From: Microterricola viridarii
GTDB lineage: Bacteria > Actinomycetota > Actinomycetes > Actinomycetales > Microbacteriaceae
Direction: 5' to 3'
Length of the DNA stretch: 64,000 nt
Assembly (NCBI RefSeq): GCF_001542775.1
Contig: NZ_CP014145.1
Span: 2,914,001-2,978,000, forward strand
Every line of letters starts with the position of its first letter. Within the stretch, counting starts at the first letter, position 1. This document shows positions 45,097 to 53,008 of this stretch, one piece after another. The translations under genes and the position numbers were made by a program. The notes below the pieces were generated by a model. It worked only from the letters and a program-made list of their open reading frames with translations. It ran no database searches and was not told where the DNA came from.

Positions 45097-45957
45097 TTAG
45101 TACCAGTTCATCGCCTGCGAGTGCGACCACGCGGCGGCAGGGGTGCCGTAGCTGCGGGCGATGTAGTCCAGGCCCCACGCGATCTGGGTCGCGGCGCTGG
45201 TCTCCCAATCGGCGCCTGCGGTGGCCATCTTGCTGCCGGGCAGCGACTGCGGGATGCCGGTGGCGCCGCTCGAGTCGTTGTAGGCGGTGTACGACCAGCC
45301 GGATTCCTTCTGCCACAGCTGCTCGAGCGCGGAGAACTGGTCGGCGCCCCAGCCGTACTTCTCGGCGGCCATGGTGCGGGCCACGGCCCTGGCGCCGTCC
45401 GGCGTGTTGGCGTTCGCCAGCTGGGCCGCGGCTTCTGCGGCGGCGGCCTGCGCCGCCTGGGCCCGGTCGTACTCGGCGACGGCGGCCTGCACGGTGCCGA
45501 TCTGGGACTGGGTCTGCGCCGTGCGGTTGGTCAGGTCGTCGAAGGCGAGCAGCTCGAAGCCCTCGAGCGATGCGACGGATGCCGCCAGCGGGGCGGTGTC
45601 AACCTTGCCCTCAGCGCCGGCGAGGGCCACGCCGGCGGCATCGATGGTGGCCGCGGCGTCCTTCTTGGCGTGGGCGGCGACGAGGCCGCCGTAGACATCT
45701 TGTGCGTCGTTGTTGAGGGAGGAACCGGCGTTCAGGACGGCGGCCTCATGTGCGGCGGCCTGCTGGTTACTGACACCGGCAACGGTGAAGGCGGTGCCTG
45801 CGATGACTCCGACGGCCAGCACGCCACCAGCGGCGAGCATGCGGCGCCGTGCCCGACGCTGTGCGGTCAGGCGGTTCCGCGAGCGGGTGAGTTCTTCGGC
45901 GGTGTCGGGGCGGCTCGGGGCTGCGGTGGTCGTGGGGGCGTTGGAGTCGGGCTGCAT
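45097..45957 (-). CDS. secreted or membrane-anchored lytic transglycosylase-like protein
   Basis: The 286-residue product has a basic N-terminus, one helix (MLAAGGVLAVGVIAGTAFTV, about residues 40-60) and a coiled-coil-prone Ala-rich stalk. The C-terminal SLT-like domain shows FSALEQLWQKESGWSYTAYN, SGATGIPQSLPGSKMA and WGLDYIARSYGTPAAAWSHS; the Glu in KESGW is the expected catalytic acid. This domain resembles Rpf- and aggregation-promoting-factor-type muralytic modules. It likely trims peptidoglycan outside the membrane. A structured leader lies just upstream. Confidence 0.9.
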   Translation of the reverse strand: MQPDSNAPTTTAAPSRPDTAEELTRSRNRLTAQRRARRRMLAAGGVLAVGVIAGTAFTVAGVSNQQAAAHEAAVLNAGSSLNNDAQDVYGGLVAAHAKKDAAATIDAAGVALAGAEGKVDTAPLAASVASLEGFELLAFDDLTNRTAQTQSQIGTVQAAVAEYDRAQAAQAAAAEAAAQLANANTPDGARAVARTMAAEKYGWGADQFSALEQLWQKESGWSYTAYNDSSGATGIPQSLPGSKMATAGADWETSAATQIAWGLDYIARSYGTPAAAWSHSQAMNWY

Positions 45958-45967
45958 AACTGGGGGA

Positions 45968-46011
45968 TGATCCTTCGTTTGGGGGGCGGCGCCCTCAGGC
46001 GCGAAGGATCA
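45968..46011 (-). promoter_or_regulatory. nested hairpin covering the ribosome site of the transglycosylase gene
   Basis: Perfect ten-base arms TGATCCTTCG and CGAAGGATCA enclose a smaller GCGCC/GGCGC hairpin. On the mRNA the downstream arm contains AAGGA, the probable Shine-Dalgarno, so folding would hide it. It matches no riboswitch consensus I can recognise. Confidence 0.45.
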
Positions 46012-46111
46012 AGGATGACCAACGAGGATGGACGAAACCTCAGTTTTCACTGGGTAAAGCATCCAAACGCATGGATTTTGCCCGATTGGCGGCGCCCCCG
46101 GCGCCGTCGCC

Positions 46112-47881
46112 TCAGCCGCGCTTGAGACCCGGGAAGTCCTCTTCTCGCCACTCTCCCGGGGCGCGTAGGCCCGCCGCGGCGGCGTCGACCTCGCGCTGGC
46201 GCAGCTCAACCCTGCGAATCTTCCCTGAAGCGGTCTTCGGCAGCTCGAAGAACTCGATCCGGCGCACCCGCATGTACGGCGGCAGGGCGGCGCGGGCGTG
46301 CGCGAGCACGGCCAACGCGGTCGCCTCGTCGGGCAGGGCGCCGGCGGCCAGGGCGATGTAGGCCTTGGTGATGTTGAGCCTGGTGGCATCCGGGGCTCCG
46401 ACCACGGCGGCCTCAGCAACGGCCGGGTGCTCGATCAGCACGCTCTCGACCTCGAACGGCGAGACCTTGAAGTCGCTGGACTTGAAGATGTCGTCGGTGC
46501 GGCCGATGAAGGTGAGCGTGCCGTCGGCGGCTCGGCTGGCGACGTCGCCGGTGTGGAAGAAGCCGCCGCGCATCGCGGAGCGGGTGCGCTCCGGGTCGCC
46601 GAGGTAGCCGGTCATCAGGTTGAGCGGGCGGCTGGCGAGGTCGAGGCAGATCTCGCCCTCGTTCGTCTCTGACGGCTTGCCGGTGAGCGGGTCGACGAGG
46701 GCAATGCTCACGCCGGGCAGCGGGTGGCCCATGGCGCCGGGAACCAGCGGCGTGCCCGGGGTGTTGCCGATGAGGGCCGTGGTCTCGGTCTGGCCGTAGC
46801 CGTCGCGGATCTCCAAACCCCACCAGTCGCGGATGCGGCCGATCACCTCTGGATTCAGCGGCTCGCCGGCCGAGAGCAGCTCGCGAAGGGCGTGCGGCTT
46901 CTGCCGCACCTCGCTCTGGATCAGCATCCGCCAGACGGTCGGCGGCGCGCAGAACGTCATCACGCCGGCGCGGTCCAGCTGGGCGACGAGCGCCGCGGCG
47001 TCGAAGCGGGCGTAGTTGTAGACGAAGACGGTCGCGCCTGCGATCCACGGCGCGAAGAAGCTGCTCCAGGCGTGCTTGCCCCAGCCGGCCGAGCTGATGG
47101 CCATGTGCACGTCGCCGGGCTGCACGCCGAGCCAGTACATCGTGCTGAGGTGCCCGACCGGGTAGGAGAGGTGGCTGTGCACCACCATCTTGGGCAGGCT
47201 GGTGGTGCCGGAGGTGAAGTAGATCAGGGCCGGGTCACCGCTGCCGACGGTGTTCTGGATGGCGGATGCCGGCGAGCCGGCCGCGTCGGCCATGTCGAGC
47301 CAGCCGGCGGGGGCCGCGGCGGGGCCTCCTGTGACTCCGGCGCCCACGCAGATGCCGCGGTAGTCGCCAGGCACGTCGGCGAACTTGGCGGCATCCGTCG
47401 GGTCGGCGATCACGAAGCGCACCGCTGCCCGCTCGACGCGGTCGGTCAGGTCGGCGGGGCCGAGCACGACGGAGCTGGGCAAGATGACGGCGCCGAGCTT
47501 GAGCACCGCCAGCATGGAGTCCCACAGCTCGACCCGGTTGCCGAGCATGAGCATGACGGCGTCGCCGGGCCGCACGCCCTCTGCACGCAGCCAGTTGGCG
47601 AGGCGGTCGGAGCGCTCGCGGAGTTCGGCGAAGCTGTAGCGGGCCTCGCTGCCGTCCTCCTCGACGATCCACAGCGCGGTGCCGTCATTGCCGGTGCCGT
47701 CTGGGCCTGCTGCGAGCGCGTCGAACCAGTGCTGGGCCCAGTTGAAGTCGGGTCCGACATCCGGCCAGCGGAATTCGGCGCGTGCCGCCGCGCCGTCGCT
47801 GCGCAGCTCGAGGAGTTGGTCGCGGGCGGCCCTTAGAGCCGTCGTTCCGGGGTGTTCGCGCGTGCTGTCGGTGGCGGCCAT
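46112..47881 (-). CDS. AMP-dependent acyl-CoA synthetase (medium-chain/ACSM-like)
   Basis: The 589-residue product carries the adenylate-forming motifs: P-loop YFTSGTTSLPKMVVHSH, GYGQTETTALIGN, FHTGDVASRAADGTLTFIGR and the C-terminal lysine in LPKTASGKIRRVEL. The N-terminal WFDALAAGPDGTGNDGTALW and GWGKHAWSSFFAPW resemble the ACSM/benzoate-CoA-like branch, which activates medium-chain or aromatic acids. ATG at 47881 was chosen: CAGAAT ends six bases upstream, consistent with a leaderless start. It lies next to the MHS transporter gene. Confidence 0.93.
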   Translation of the reverse strand: MAATDSTREHPGTTALRAARDQLLELRSDGAAARAEFRWPDVGPDFNWAQHWFDALAAGPDGTGNDGTALWIVEEDGSEARYSFAELRERSDRLANWLRAEGVRPGDAVMLMLGNRVELWDSMLAVLKLGAVILPSSVVLGPADLTDRVERAAVRFVIADPTDAAKFADVPGDYRGICVGAGVTGGPAAAPAGWLDMADAAGSPASAIQNTVGSGDPALIYFTSGTTSLPKMVVHSHLSYPVGHLSTMYWLGVQPGDVHMAISSAGWGKHAWSSFFAPWIAGATVFVYNYARFDAAALVAQLDRAGVMTFCAPPTVWRMLIQSEVRQKPHALRELLSAGEPLNPEVIGRIRDWWGLEIRDGYGQTETTALIGNTPGTPLVPGAMGHPLPGVSIALVDPLTGKPSETNEGEICLDLASRPLNLMTGYLGDPERTRSAMRGGFFHTGDVASRAADGTLTFIGRTDDIFKSSDFKVSPFEVESVLIEHPAVAEAAVVGAPDATRLNITKAYIALAAGALPDEATALAVLAHARAALPPYMRVRRIEFFELPKTASGKIRRVELRQREVDAAAAGLRAPGEWREEDFPGLKRG

Positions 47882-47933
47882 TGTTCTATTCTGCCGCGCT
47901 CCGCTTTCGAGGCGGCGTGACGCGCTCGCTGCC

Positions 47934-49286
47934 CTAGTAGCTGGCCGCCGCCCCGGCGCCGGCACTGGTCGAGATGGCCTCCGTGTGCAGCGCCTCCTTC
48001 GCGCGATCCGGCATGAGCAGCACGGCGATGAGGGAGAACACGCACAGCACCGATCCGTACAGGGCGAGCGGCAGGATCAGCCCCTGCCCACCCAGCCACG
48101 TCATGACGTACGGCGCGGTTCCGCCGAACAGGGCGACGGCGATGGCGTAGGGGAACGCGACACCGACGGCCCGCACCTCGGTCGGGAACAGCTCCGCAAG
48201 TGCGGCGTTCGAGACGGACGCCCCCGCGGCGGCCGGGATCACGACGAGCATCTGGAGCCCGATCACGACGGCCGGGTCGGCGGAGACCCAGAACAGCGCC
48301 GGCCAGGAGGTGACGAGCACACCGAGCACGGAGAACAGGAGCACCCGGCGGCGACCCACCCGGTCGGAGACCCAGGCGAAGAGCGGCTGCAGCGCGGCGA
48401 ACACCACGATGACCAACGCGGTCAGCATCTGGGCCTGGGACAGCTGGATCCCGGTCACGATGTTCGCATAGGTCGCGTACTGCAGCACGAACACGTAGTA
48501 CGCGAAGGTCGAGCCGGAGATCAGCAGCATTGTGATCAGGCTCTGCTTCCAGTACCGGGTGAGGAGCACGGTCAGCGCGGAGCGGCGCTCCGTGTTGACC
48601 TGCTTCGCCTCGGTGAAGAGCTGCGTCTCTGTCATCGTGCGACGCATCACCACGGCGAACACGGTGAACAGCGCGCCGAGCAGGAACGGGATGCGCCAGC
48701 CCCACGTGGCCATCGCCTCCTGGCCGATCAGCATCGGGAGCACGGCGGCAAGCAGCACGGCGAAGAGCACGGCCACCGAGCTCGCGATGTACCCGAGCGC
48801 GTTGTACATCGCACGCTTCCCGGGAGGGGCGATCTCGCTGAGGAAGGACACCGCGGCGCCCTGCTCCCCGCCGACGCCCAGCCCCTGGATGATGCGGGCG
48901 GCAACGAGGATGAAGCCGGCCGCGGCACCGATCTGCGCGTAGCTGGGGATCAGCGCAATCACGAGCGAACCCGCACCGAGCAGGTACATGCCGAGGATCA
49001 TGCCCGACTTGCGCCCGAACTTGTCGGAGTACGCCCCGATGAGCGCGCCACCGATCGGGCGCATGACGAACCCGACCGCGAAGACGAGGAGTGCGTTGAG
49101 CAGCCCGGCGAAGGGGTCCGCCGGGTCGAACAGCTGACCGGCGACGTACACGGCCATGAAGCCGAAGACCTGCCAGTCGTACATCTCAAGCATCATCCCG
49201 ACAACGCCGGAGAGGAGCTGTCTGGTGGGTGGACGTGTGCCGGCGGTGGCGTCGGCCTGGGTGGTCGTTTCGGAGGTACTCGACAT
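47934..49286 (-). CDS. MHS-family MFS transporter (metabolite:H+ symporter)
   Basis: The 450-residue product has 12 helices with MHS-type motifs: MMLEMYDWQVFGFMAVYVA in helix 1, FVMRPIGGALIGAYSDKFGR (motif A) and RIIQGLGVGGEQGAAVSFLS. Relatives take up organic acids, betaine-like solutes or shikimate. ATG at 49286 lies five bases after the M20 amidohydrolase stop, so the genes form an operon. The likely cargo is the substrate or product of the adjacent amidohydrolase. Confidence 0.93.
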   Translation of the reverse strand: MSSTSETTTQADATAGTRPPTRQLLSGVVGMMLEMYDWQVFGFMAVYVAGQLFDPADPFAGLLNALLVFAVGFVMRPIGGALIGAYSDKFGRKSGMILGMYLLGAGSLVIALIPSYAQIGAAAGFILVAARIIQGLGVGGEQGAAVSFLSEIAPPGKRAMYNALGYIASSVAVLFAVLLAAVLPMLIGQEAMATWGWRIPFLLGALFTVFAVVMRRTMTETQLFTEAKQVNTERRSALTVLLTRYWKQSLITMLLISGSTFAYYVFVLQYATYANIVTGIQLSQAQMLTALVIVVFAALQPLFAWVSDRVGRRRVLLFSVLGVLVTSWPALFWVSADPAVVIGLQMLVVIPAAAGASVSNAALAELFPTEVRAVGVAFPYAIAVALFGGTAPYVMTWLGGQGLILPLALYGSVLCVFSLIAVLLMPDRAKEALHTEAISTSAGAGAAASY

Positions 49287-49291
49287 CGTTG

Positions 49292-50488
49292 TCAGCCTTT
49301 CTGTGTGGCCTCGGTGGCCAGCGGGGAGTCGGAGAGCAGGCGCGCGCGCAACTGCGGGGTGAGCGCGGCGTCGATCGCGGTGGCGGCGAGGAGGATCGCG
49401 CCGTCGAGCACGGCGGCGTCGCCGGCCGCCGACCCGGCAAGGGCGGCGAGCGCGGGCGTGTGGATGACGACTCCTGGCTCTCCCAGCCCGAGCATGGGGT
49501 GGATGCTCGGAAAGCGCTGTGAGATGTTGCCCATGTCGGTGGAGCCGGCCTTCGGCCAGGGCGCTGCGGCCGTGCGGCCGACGCGGGCGAGGTTCTCGAT
49601 GTAGGCCGCGGTGAGCTCGGCATCCGGGGTCAGGTTCTCGTAGCGGAACGGGCCCTCCGTGATCGACACCGTGACGGCTGCGGCCAGGGCTCCGGCCTCG
49701 GCGCAGCGGCGCACGACGTCGACGACCCGCTGGAGCGAGTCCTTGTCGGCCGCGCGCACCATCCAGCGGCCGCTGGCGGAACCCGGGATGACGTTGGGGG
49801 CGGAGCCGGCGTGATCGATCACGCCGTGGATCTGCTGGTAGGGCTCCAACTGCTGGCGGGCCAGGCCGATCGCGGTGAGCATGATCGTCATGGCGTCGAG
49901 CGCGTTGGCACCCATCCAGGGCATCGCGCTGGCGTGCGCCTCGCGGCCGGTGAACTCGACCATCAGGATGCCGGAGGCCAGCGGGTCCATCCACGGCACG
50001 TCCTCGCCGGCTGGATGCACCATGAGCGCCGCGTGGGTGCCGTCGAATGCGCCCTCGTTCAGCATCGTCACCTTGCCGCCCGCGTTCTCCTCGGCCGGGG
50101 TGCCCAGCAGCCGCACCGTGACACCGAGCTCGTCGGCGAGCGGTGCCAGGGCCGCGAACGCGCCGAATGCGGCACCGGCGATGACGTTGTGCCCGCAGCC
50201 GTGGCCGATCTCGGGCAGAGCGTCGTACTCGGCGCAGAGCGTGATCACCAGCTCGCCGGATCCCGCCTCCGCACGCACGGCGGTCGGCAGGCTGCCCAGG
50301 CCGAGCTCGGCGTCGAAGCCGAGCTCGGCCACGGCGGCGACAAGCGCGCGGGCGGCTGCGTGCTCCTCGAGCCCGAGTTCGGGGTGGGCGTGGATCGTGC
50401 GGTGCAGGCCGAGCACGGTGTCCTGCGCGCTCGTCAGGGTCTGGGCGGCGCGCTGTTTGGCCTGCTCAACCTGCGACAGTTCAGGCAT
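49292..50488 (-). CDS. M20-family amidohydrolase (AbgB/IAA-amino-acid hydrolase-like)
   Basis: The 398-residue zinc peptidase has TIHAHPELGLEEHAAARAL, the metal site GHGCGHNVIAGAAFG, TPAEENAGGKV and the dimerisation insert VEFTGREAHASAMPWMGANA. The subfamily cleaves N-acyl or p-aminobenzoyl amino acids. As read, the frame is continuous with the upstream C26 gene because of an apparent frameshift there; the ATG at 50488 (MPELSQVEQAKQ) is the normal start of this protein. It is followed directly by the MHS transporter. Confidence 0.92.
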   Translation of the reverse strand: MPELSQVEQAKQRAAQTLTSAQDTVLGLHRTIHAHPELGLEEHAAARALVAAVAELGFDAELGLGSLPTAVRAEAGSGELVITLCAEYDALPEIGHGCGHNVIAGAAFGAFAALAPLADELGVTVRLLGTPAEENAGGKVTMLNEGAFDGTHAALMVHPAGEDVPWMDPLASGILMVEFTGREAHASAMPWMGANALDAMTIMLTAIGLARQQLEPYQQIHGVIDHAGSAPNVIPGSASGRWMVRAADKDSLQRVVDVVRRCAEAGALAAAVTVSITEGPFRYENLTPDAELTAAYIENLARVGRTAAAPWPKAGSTDMGNISQRFPSIHPMLGLGEPGVVIHTPALAALAGSAAGDAAVLDGAILLAATAIDAALTPQLRARLLSDSPLATEATQKG

Positions 50489-51202
50489 GGTTCTCTTCTC
50501 TCTCGAGTGCGCGTGCCAGCGCGAGGAACGGCGCGTTCTGTTCGGCCGCGGGGTGTCTGGCGCCTCCGGGTGCCACTGCACGCCCAGGATGCGCCCGGTC
50601 TCGTCTTCGAACGCCTCGGCGAGGCCGTCATCCGCACGGGCCGTGATGCGCAGGCCGTCGCCAATCTGGTCGATGCCCTGGTGGTGGCCGGTCGCCACCG
50701 AGATCGTGGGCGCGCCCAAGGCGTCGCGCAGCTGCGACGGCTCGACCGCCACATCGTGCCACAGGAACTTGAGCTCCTCACCCTCGGCCGGCACGTGGTA
50801 GTGGTGAACGTCACTCGGCGCGAGGTCGGCGTAGAGAGTGCCGCCCTGGGCGACGTTGAGGATCTGGGCGCCACGGCAGATGCCGAGGACGGGCAGCTTC
50901 TGCTCGATCGCGTACCGGGCCACGGCGAGGTCGAGCGCATCCTGCTCTGGGTTCACGTCGTAGAGCGCATCGCAGGGCTCGCCGGCGTACAGGGCGGGGT
51001 CGATGTCTCCACCGCCGGGCAGCACGATGCCCTCGATGCCCTCGGGCAGCTCGGCGTCGCGAATGATCACCGGCTCCATTCCGTTGGAACGGATCAGCTC
51101 GACCACATCCTGGAAGATGGCATTCGCCGCGGCGACGCGCGGGTCTCCGTCGCCCACCGATAGCCTTGCCGTGATGGCGACGCGTTTTGCTTCTTTGCTC
51201 AT
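50481..51202 (-). pseudogene. gamma-glutamyl-GABA hydrolase-like peptidase C26 with a 3' frameshift
   Basis: The product shows the class I amidotransferase catalytic set: LPGGGDIDPALYAGEP, nucleophile LGICRGAQILNVAQGG and VQWHPEAPD with the His-x-Glu pair. After that motif the frame breaks at GGGG 50550-50553. Adding one base restores AAEQNAPFLALARALE and a stop at 50481-50483 that overlaps the next ATG. Without it the frame fuses into the amidohydrolase. ATG at 51202 follows GGAGGGG. All catalytic residues precede the break, so even the altered form could be active. Confidence 0.8.
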
Positions 51203-51224
51203 GACCCCTCCGAGCCGCATTGCT

Positions 51225-51230
51225 TACTAT
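51225..51230 (+). promoter_or_regulatory. -10 element of the gntR gene
   Basis: TACTAT lies 31 bases before the TTG start of the GntR gene, with AGAGGATAGAGG as ribosome site in between. The region also faces the promoter of the C26 gene. Confidence 0.45.
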
Positions 51231-51261
51231 GTGGTCTGAACTCTAGAGGATAGAGGTTTTC

Positions 51262-52002
51262 TTGGACAACCCCGCTGGCCGATTGTTTTCGCCGATCCAT
51301 TCGGCCGGCGTCTCTGAGGCGATCGTGCGGCGCATCGGCGAGCTGATCGGATCCGGCGAGCTGCGCCCTGGCGATCGGTTGCCCACGGAGGCCGAGCTGT
51401 CGCAGGCATTCGAGGTCGCGCCGATGACGGTCCGTGCGGCACTGCAGGCCCTGCGCGACTTCCACCTGATCGAGACTCGGCGCGGCCGCAACGGCGGCAC
51501 CTTCATCCACGCGGACGCAGCGCAGGCGGCGTACTTCCAGGATGACAGCATGCCCACCATCACCGAGTTCGCGGACTTCACGGTGTGGCGCGAGGCGATC
51601 TCCGGCGAGGCCAGCGCCCTGGTCGCCGGGCGCATCGCGGCAGGCGAGCTCACCGAGGCCGAGGTGCAACGCCTGGTCGAGCTGCGCGATGCGAGTCATC
51701 AGGCGGGGCTCAGCTCCAGCGCCTTCCGTTTCGCCGACGCCGAGTTTCACCGGTACATAGCGGAGCTCTGCGGATCGCCCCGGCTCCTCGACGCCGAGCG
51801 CAGCATTCAGGCCTCGCTCACCAAGATCTTGCGCCGCATGGTGCAGCCGCCGAATGTCGCCAGTCTCACCACGCAGTCTCACACCGCGCTCTGCGCCGCC
51901 CTCCTGGCCGGCGACCCCGAGCGGTCGCGCCGCGAGCTGCGCGCCCACGTGCGCTCGACGGTGGATGTCGGGGTCGGGCTGGGCTATCTGCGCGCAGACT
52001 GA
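51262..52002 (+). CDS. GntR-family (FadR/FCD-type) transcriptional regulator
   Basis: The 246-residue product has an N-terminal winged helix (GELRPGDRLPTEAELSQAFE, then VAPMTVRAALQALRDFHLIE) and a helical FCD ligand domain with metal-site residues (FRFADAEFHRYIAELCGS, LTTQSHTALCAALLAGDPER). TTG at 51262 has GATAGAGG six bases upstream. It is divergent from the C26-M20-MHS operon, the likely target. Its 3' end overlaps the convergent padR gene by 19 bases. Confidence 0.92.
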   Translation: MDNPAGRLFSPIHSAGVSEAIVRRIGELIGSGELRPGDRLPTEAELSQAFEVAPMTVRAALQALRDFHLIETRRGRNGGTFIHADAAQAAYFQDDSMPTITEFADFTVWREAISGEASALVAGRIAAGELTEAEVQRLVELRDASHQAGLSSSAFRFADAEFHRYIAELCGSPRLLDAERSIQASLTKILRRMVQPPNVASLTTQSHTALCAALLAGDPERSRRELRAHVRSTVDVGVGLGYLRAD

Positions 52003-52565
52003 GCCGCGCCCGGCGCCCGGCGGTCCAGGCGAGGGTGGCCCGGGCGCATCGGCGGGGCGGTCAGGGCAGCGCGGCTCTCGGCGATCCAGTCCAGGGCGGC
52101 CCGGCCGCTGTGCTCCCCCGCGCTCACCGTGATGAGGGCGAAACGCTCGTCGGGGTCGCTCGGGTCGAGCTCGGCCCGGATCCCCGCCAGTACGCGGAGT
52201 TTCTCAAGCGCCTCGCGCTCCAGCTGGTCGAACAGCTCCAGGCAGCCGTCGATGCCGAGCTCCCGGCCGAAGAACAGGCGCAGCAGTGCGCCGTTGCGCG
52301 GCGGCGAGCCCTCGGGCGCCTCGCGGAGCAGGTCCGTGAGGCGCAGCCGGCCGGGCTCGGTGAGCTCGTAGAGGGCGTTGGCGTCGCGGGCCACCAGCCC
52401 GGCCGCCTCCAGGCGGGCCAGCGTCGGGTAGATCTGCCCAAAACTCTCGGCCCAGAAGTGGCCGAGGGTCGAGAGAATCTCCGCGCGCACGCGGTAGCCG
52501 GACATCGGCGCCAGCGACAGCGCGCCGAGCACCGCCAGCTCCGTCTGTGATCGCTTGCGAACCAT
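51984..52565 (-). CDS. PadR-family transcriptional regulator
   Basis: The 193-residue product has the PadR winged helix (LAVLGALSLAPMSGYRVRAE, FWAESFGQIYPTLARLEAAG) and a C-terminal helical dimer domain. ATG at 52565 is leaderless: TATACT (minus strand, 52572-52577) ends six bases before it. A perfect palindrome at 52576-52588 sits between this promoter and the divergent membrane-protein gene, the probable target. Confidence 0.92.
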   Translation of the reverse strand: MVRKRSQTELAVLGALSLAPMSGYRVRAEILSTLGHFWAESFGQIYPTLARLEAAGLVARDANALYELTEPGRLRLTDLLREAPEGSPPRNGALLRLFFGRELGIDGCLELFDQLEREALEKLRVLAGIRAELDPSDPDERFALITVSAGEHSGRAALDWIAESRAALTAPPMRPGHPRLDRRAPGAAQSARR

Positions 52566-52575
52566 CCCTTGAGTA

Positions 52576-52588
52576 TATCTGGCAGATA
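52576..52588. promoter_or_regulatory. 13-base palindrome, PadR operator candidate
   Basis: TATCTG-G-CAGATA is perfectly symmetrical. It overlaps the -10 of padR (52572-52577) and the -10 TACAAT (52587-52592) of the rightward gene, so one bound dimer could silence both. Confidence 0.6.
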
Positions 52589-52603
52589 CAATACGGTCGA
52601 GAG

Positions 52604-52981
52604 GTGCCCACACTTGCTGCGTTCGCCGCGACCGCGATCCTCGCCGGCCTCGCCGTGTTCCAAGGCGCGCTCGCCGCGGGGGCGCCGATCGGCCGATTTG
52701 CCTGGGGTGGTGCGCACACCCGCCTGCCCGTCGCCCTGCGCATCGGCAGCGCCGTGTCGATCGGCCTCTATGCGCTCTTCGCCGTCGTGCTGCTCGATCG
52801 CGCCGCCGTAATCTCGGTGCTGCCGGGCGCGGTGAGCGCCGTGGGCGCGTGGGTGCTCTTCGGCTACTTCCTGCTCGGCACGGGCATGAACGGGATCTCC
52901 CGCAGCCGCGCGGAACGGATGACGATGACGCCCTGCTGCCTCGTCCTGGCCGCGCTCACCCTCGCCGTCGCGCTCGCCTGA
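52604..52981 (+). CDS. small four-helix membrane protein, likely PadR target
   Basis: The 125-residue product has four predicted helices (FAATAILAGLAVFQGALAAG, IGSAVSIGLYALFAVVLLD, VSAVGAWVLFGYFLLGTGMN and a C-terminal LVLAALTLAVALA). No family is recognised. GTG at 52604 follows CGAGAG, with TACAAT 11 bases upstream. Divergent pairing with a PadR repressor suggests an inducible membrane stress or efflux-type role, but no pump signature is seen. Confidence 0.75.
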   Translation: MPTLAAFAATAILAGLAVFQGALAAGAPIGRFAWGGAHTRLPVALRIGSAVSIGLYALFAVVLLDRAAVISVLPGAVSAVGAWVLFGYFLLGTGMNGISRSRAERMTMTPCCLVLAALTLAVALA

Positions 52982-53008
52982 CCGCCCGGCGGGTGGTCAC
53001 AACCAGGG

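Noticed and set aside
45968..46011. c-di-AMP (ydaO-type) riboswitch before the transglycosylase gene
   Set aside because: The expected conserved core elements are absent and the structured region is too short.
47679..49604. 641-codon open frame on the plus strand
   Set aside because: It lies antisense to the MHS transporter and has His/Glu/Arg-rich low-complexity translation typical of high-GC shadow frames.
49292..51220. Genuine 642-residue C26-M20 fusion protein
   Set aside because: The joining segment is out-of-frame sequence and the natural end of the peptidase is seen in the next frame, overlapping the amidohydrolase start.
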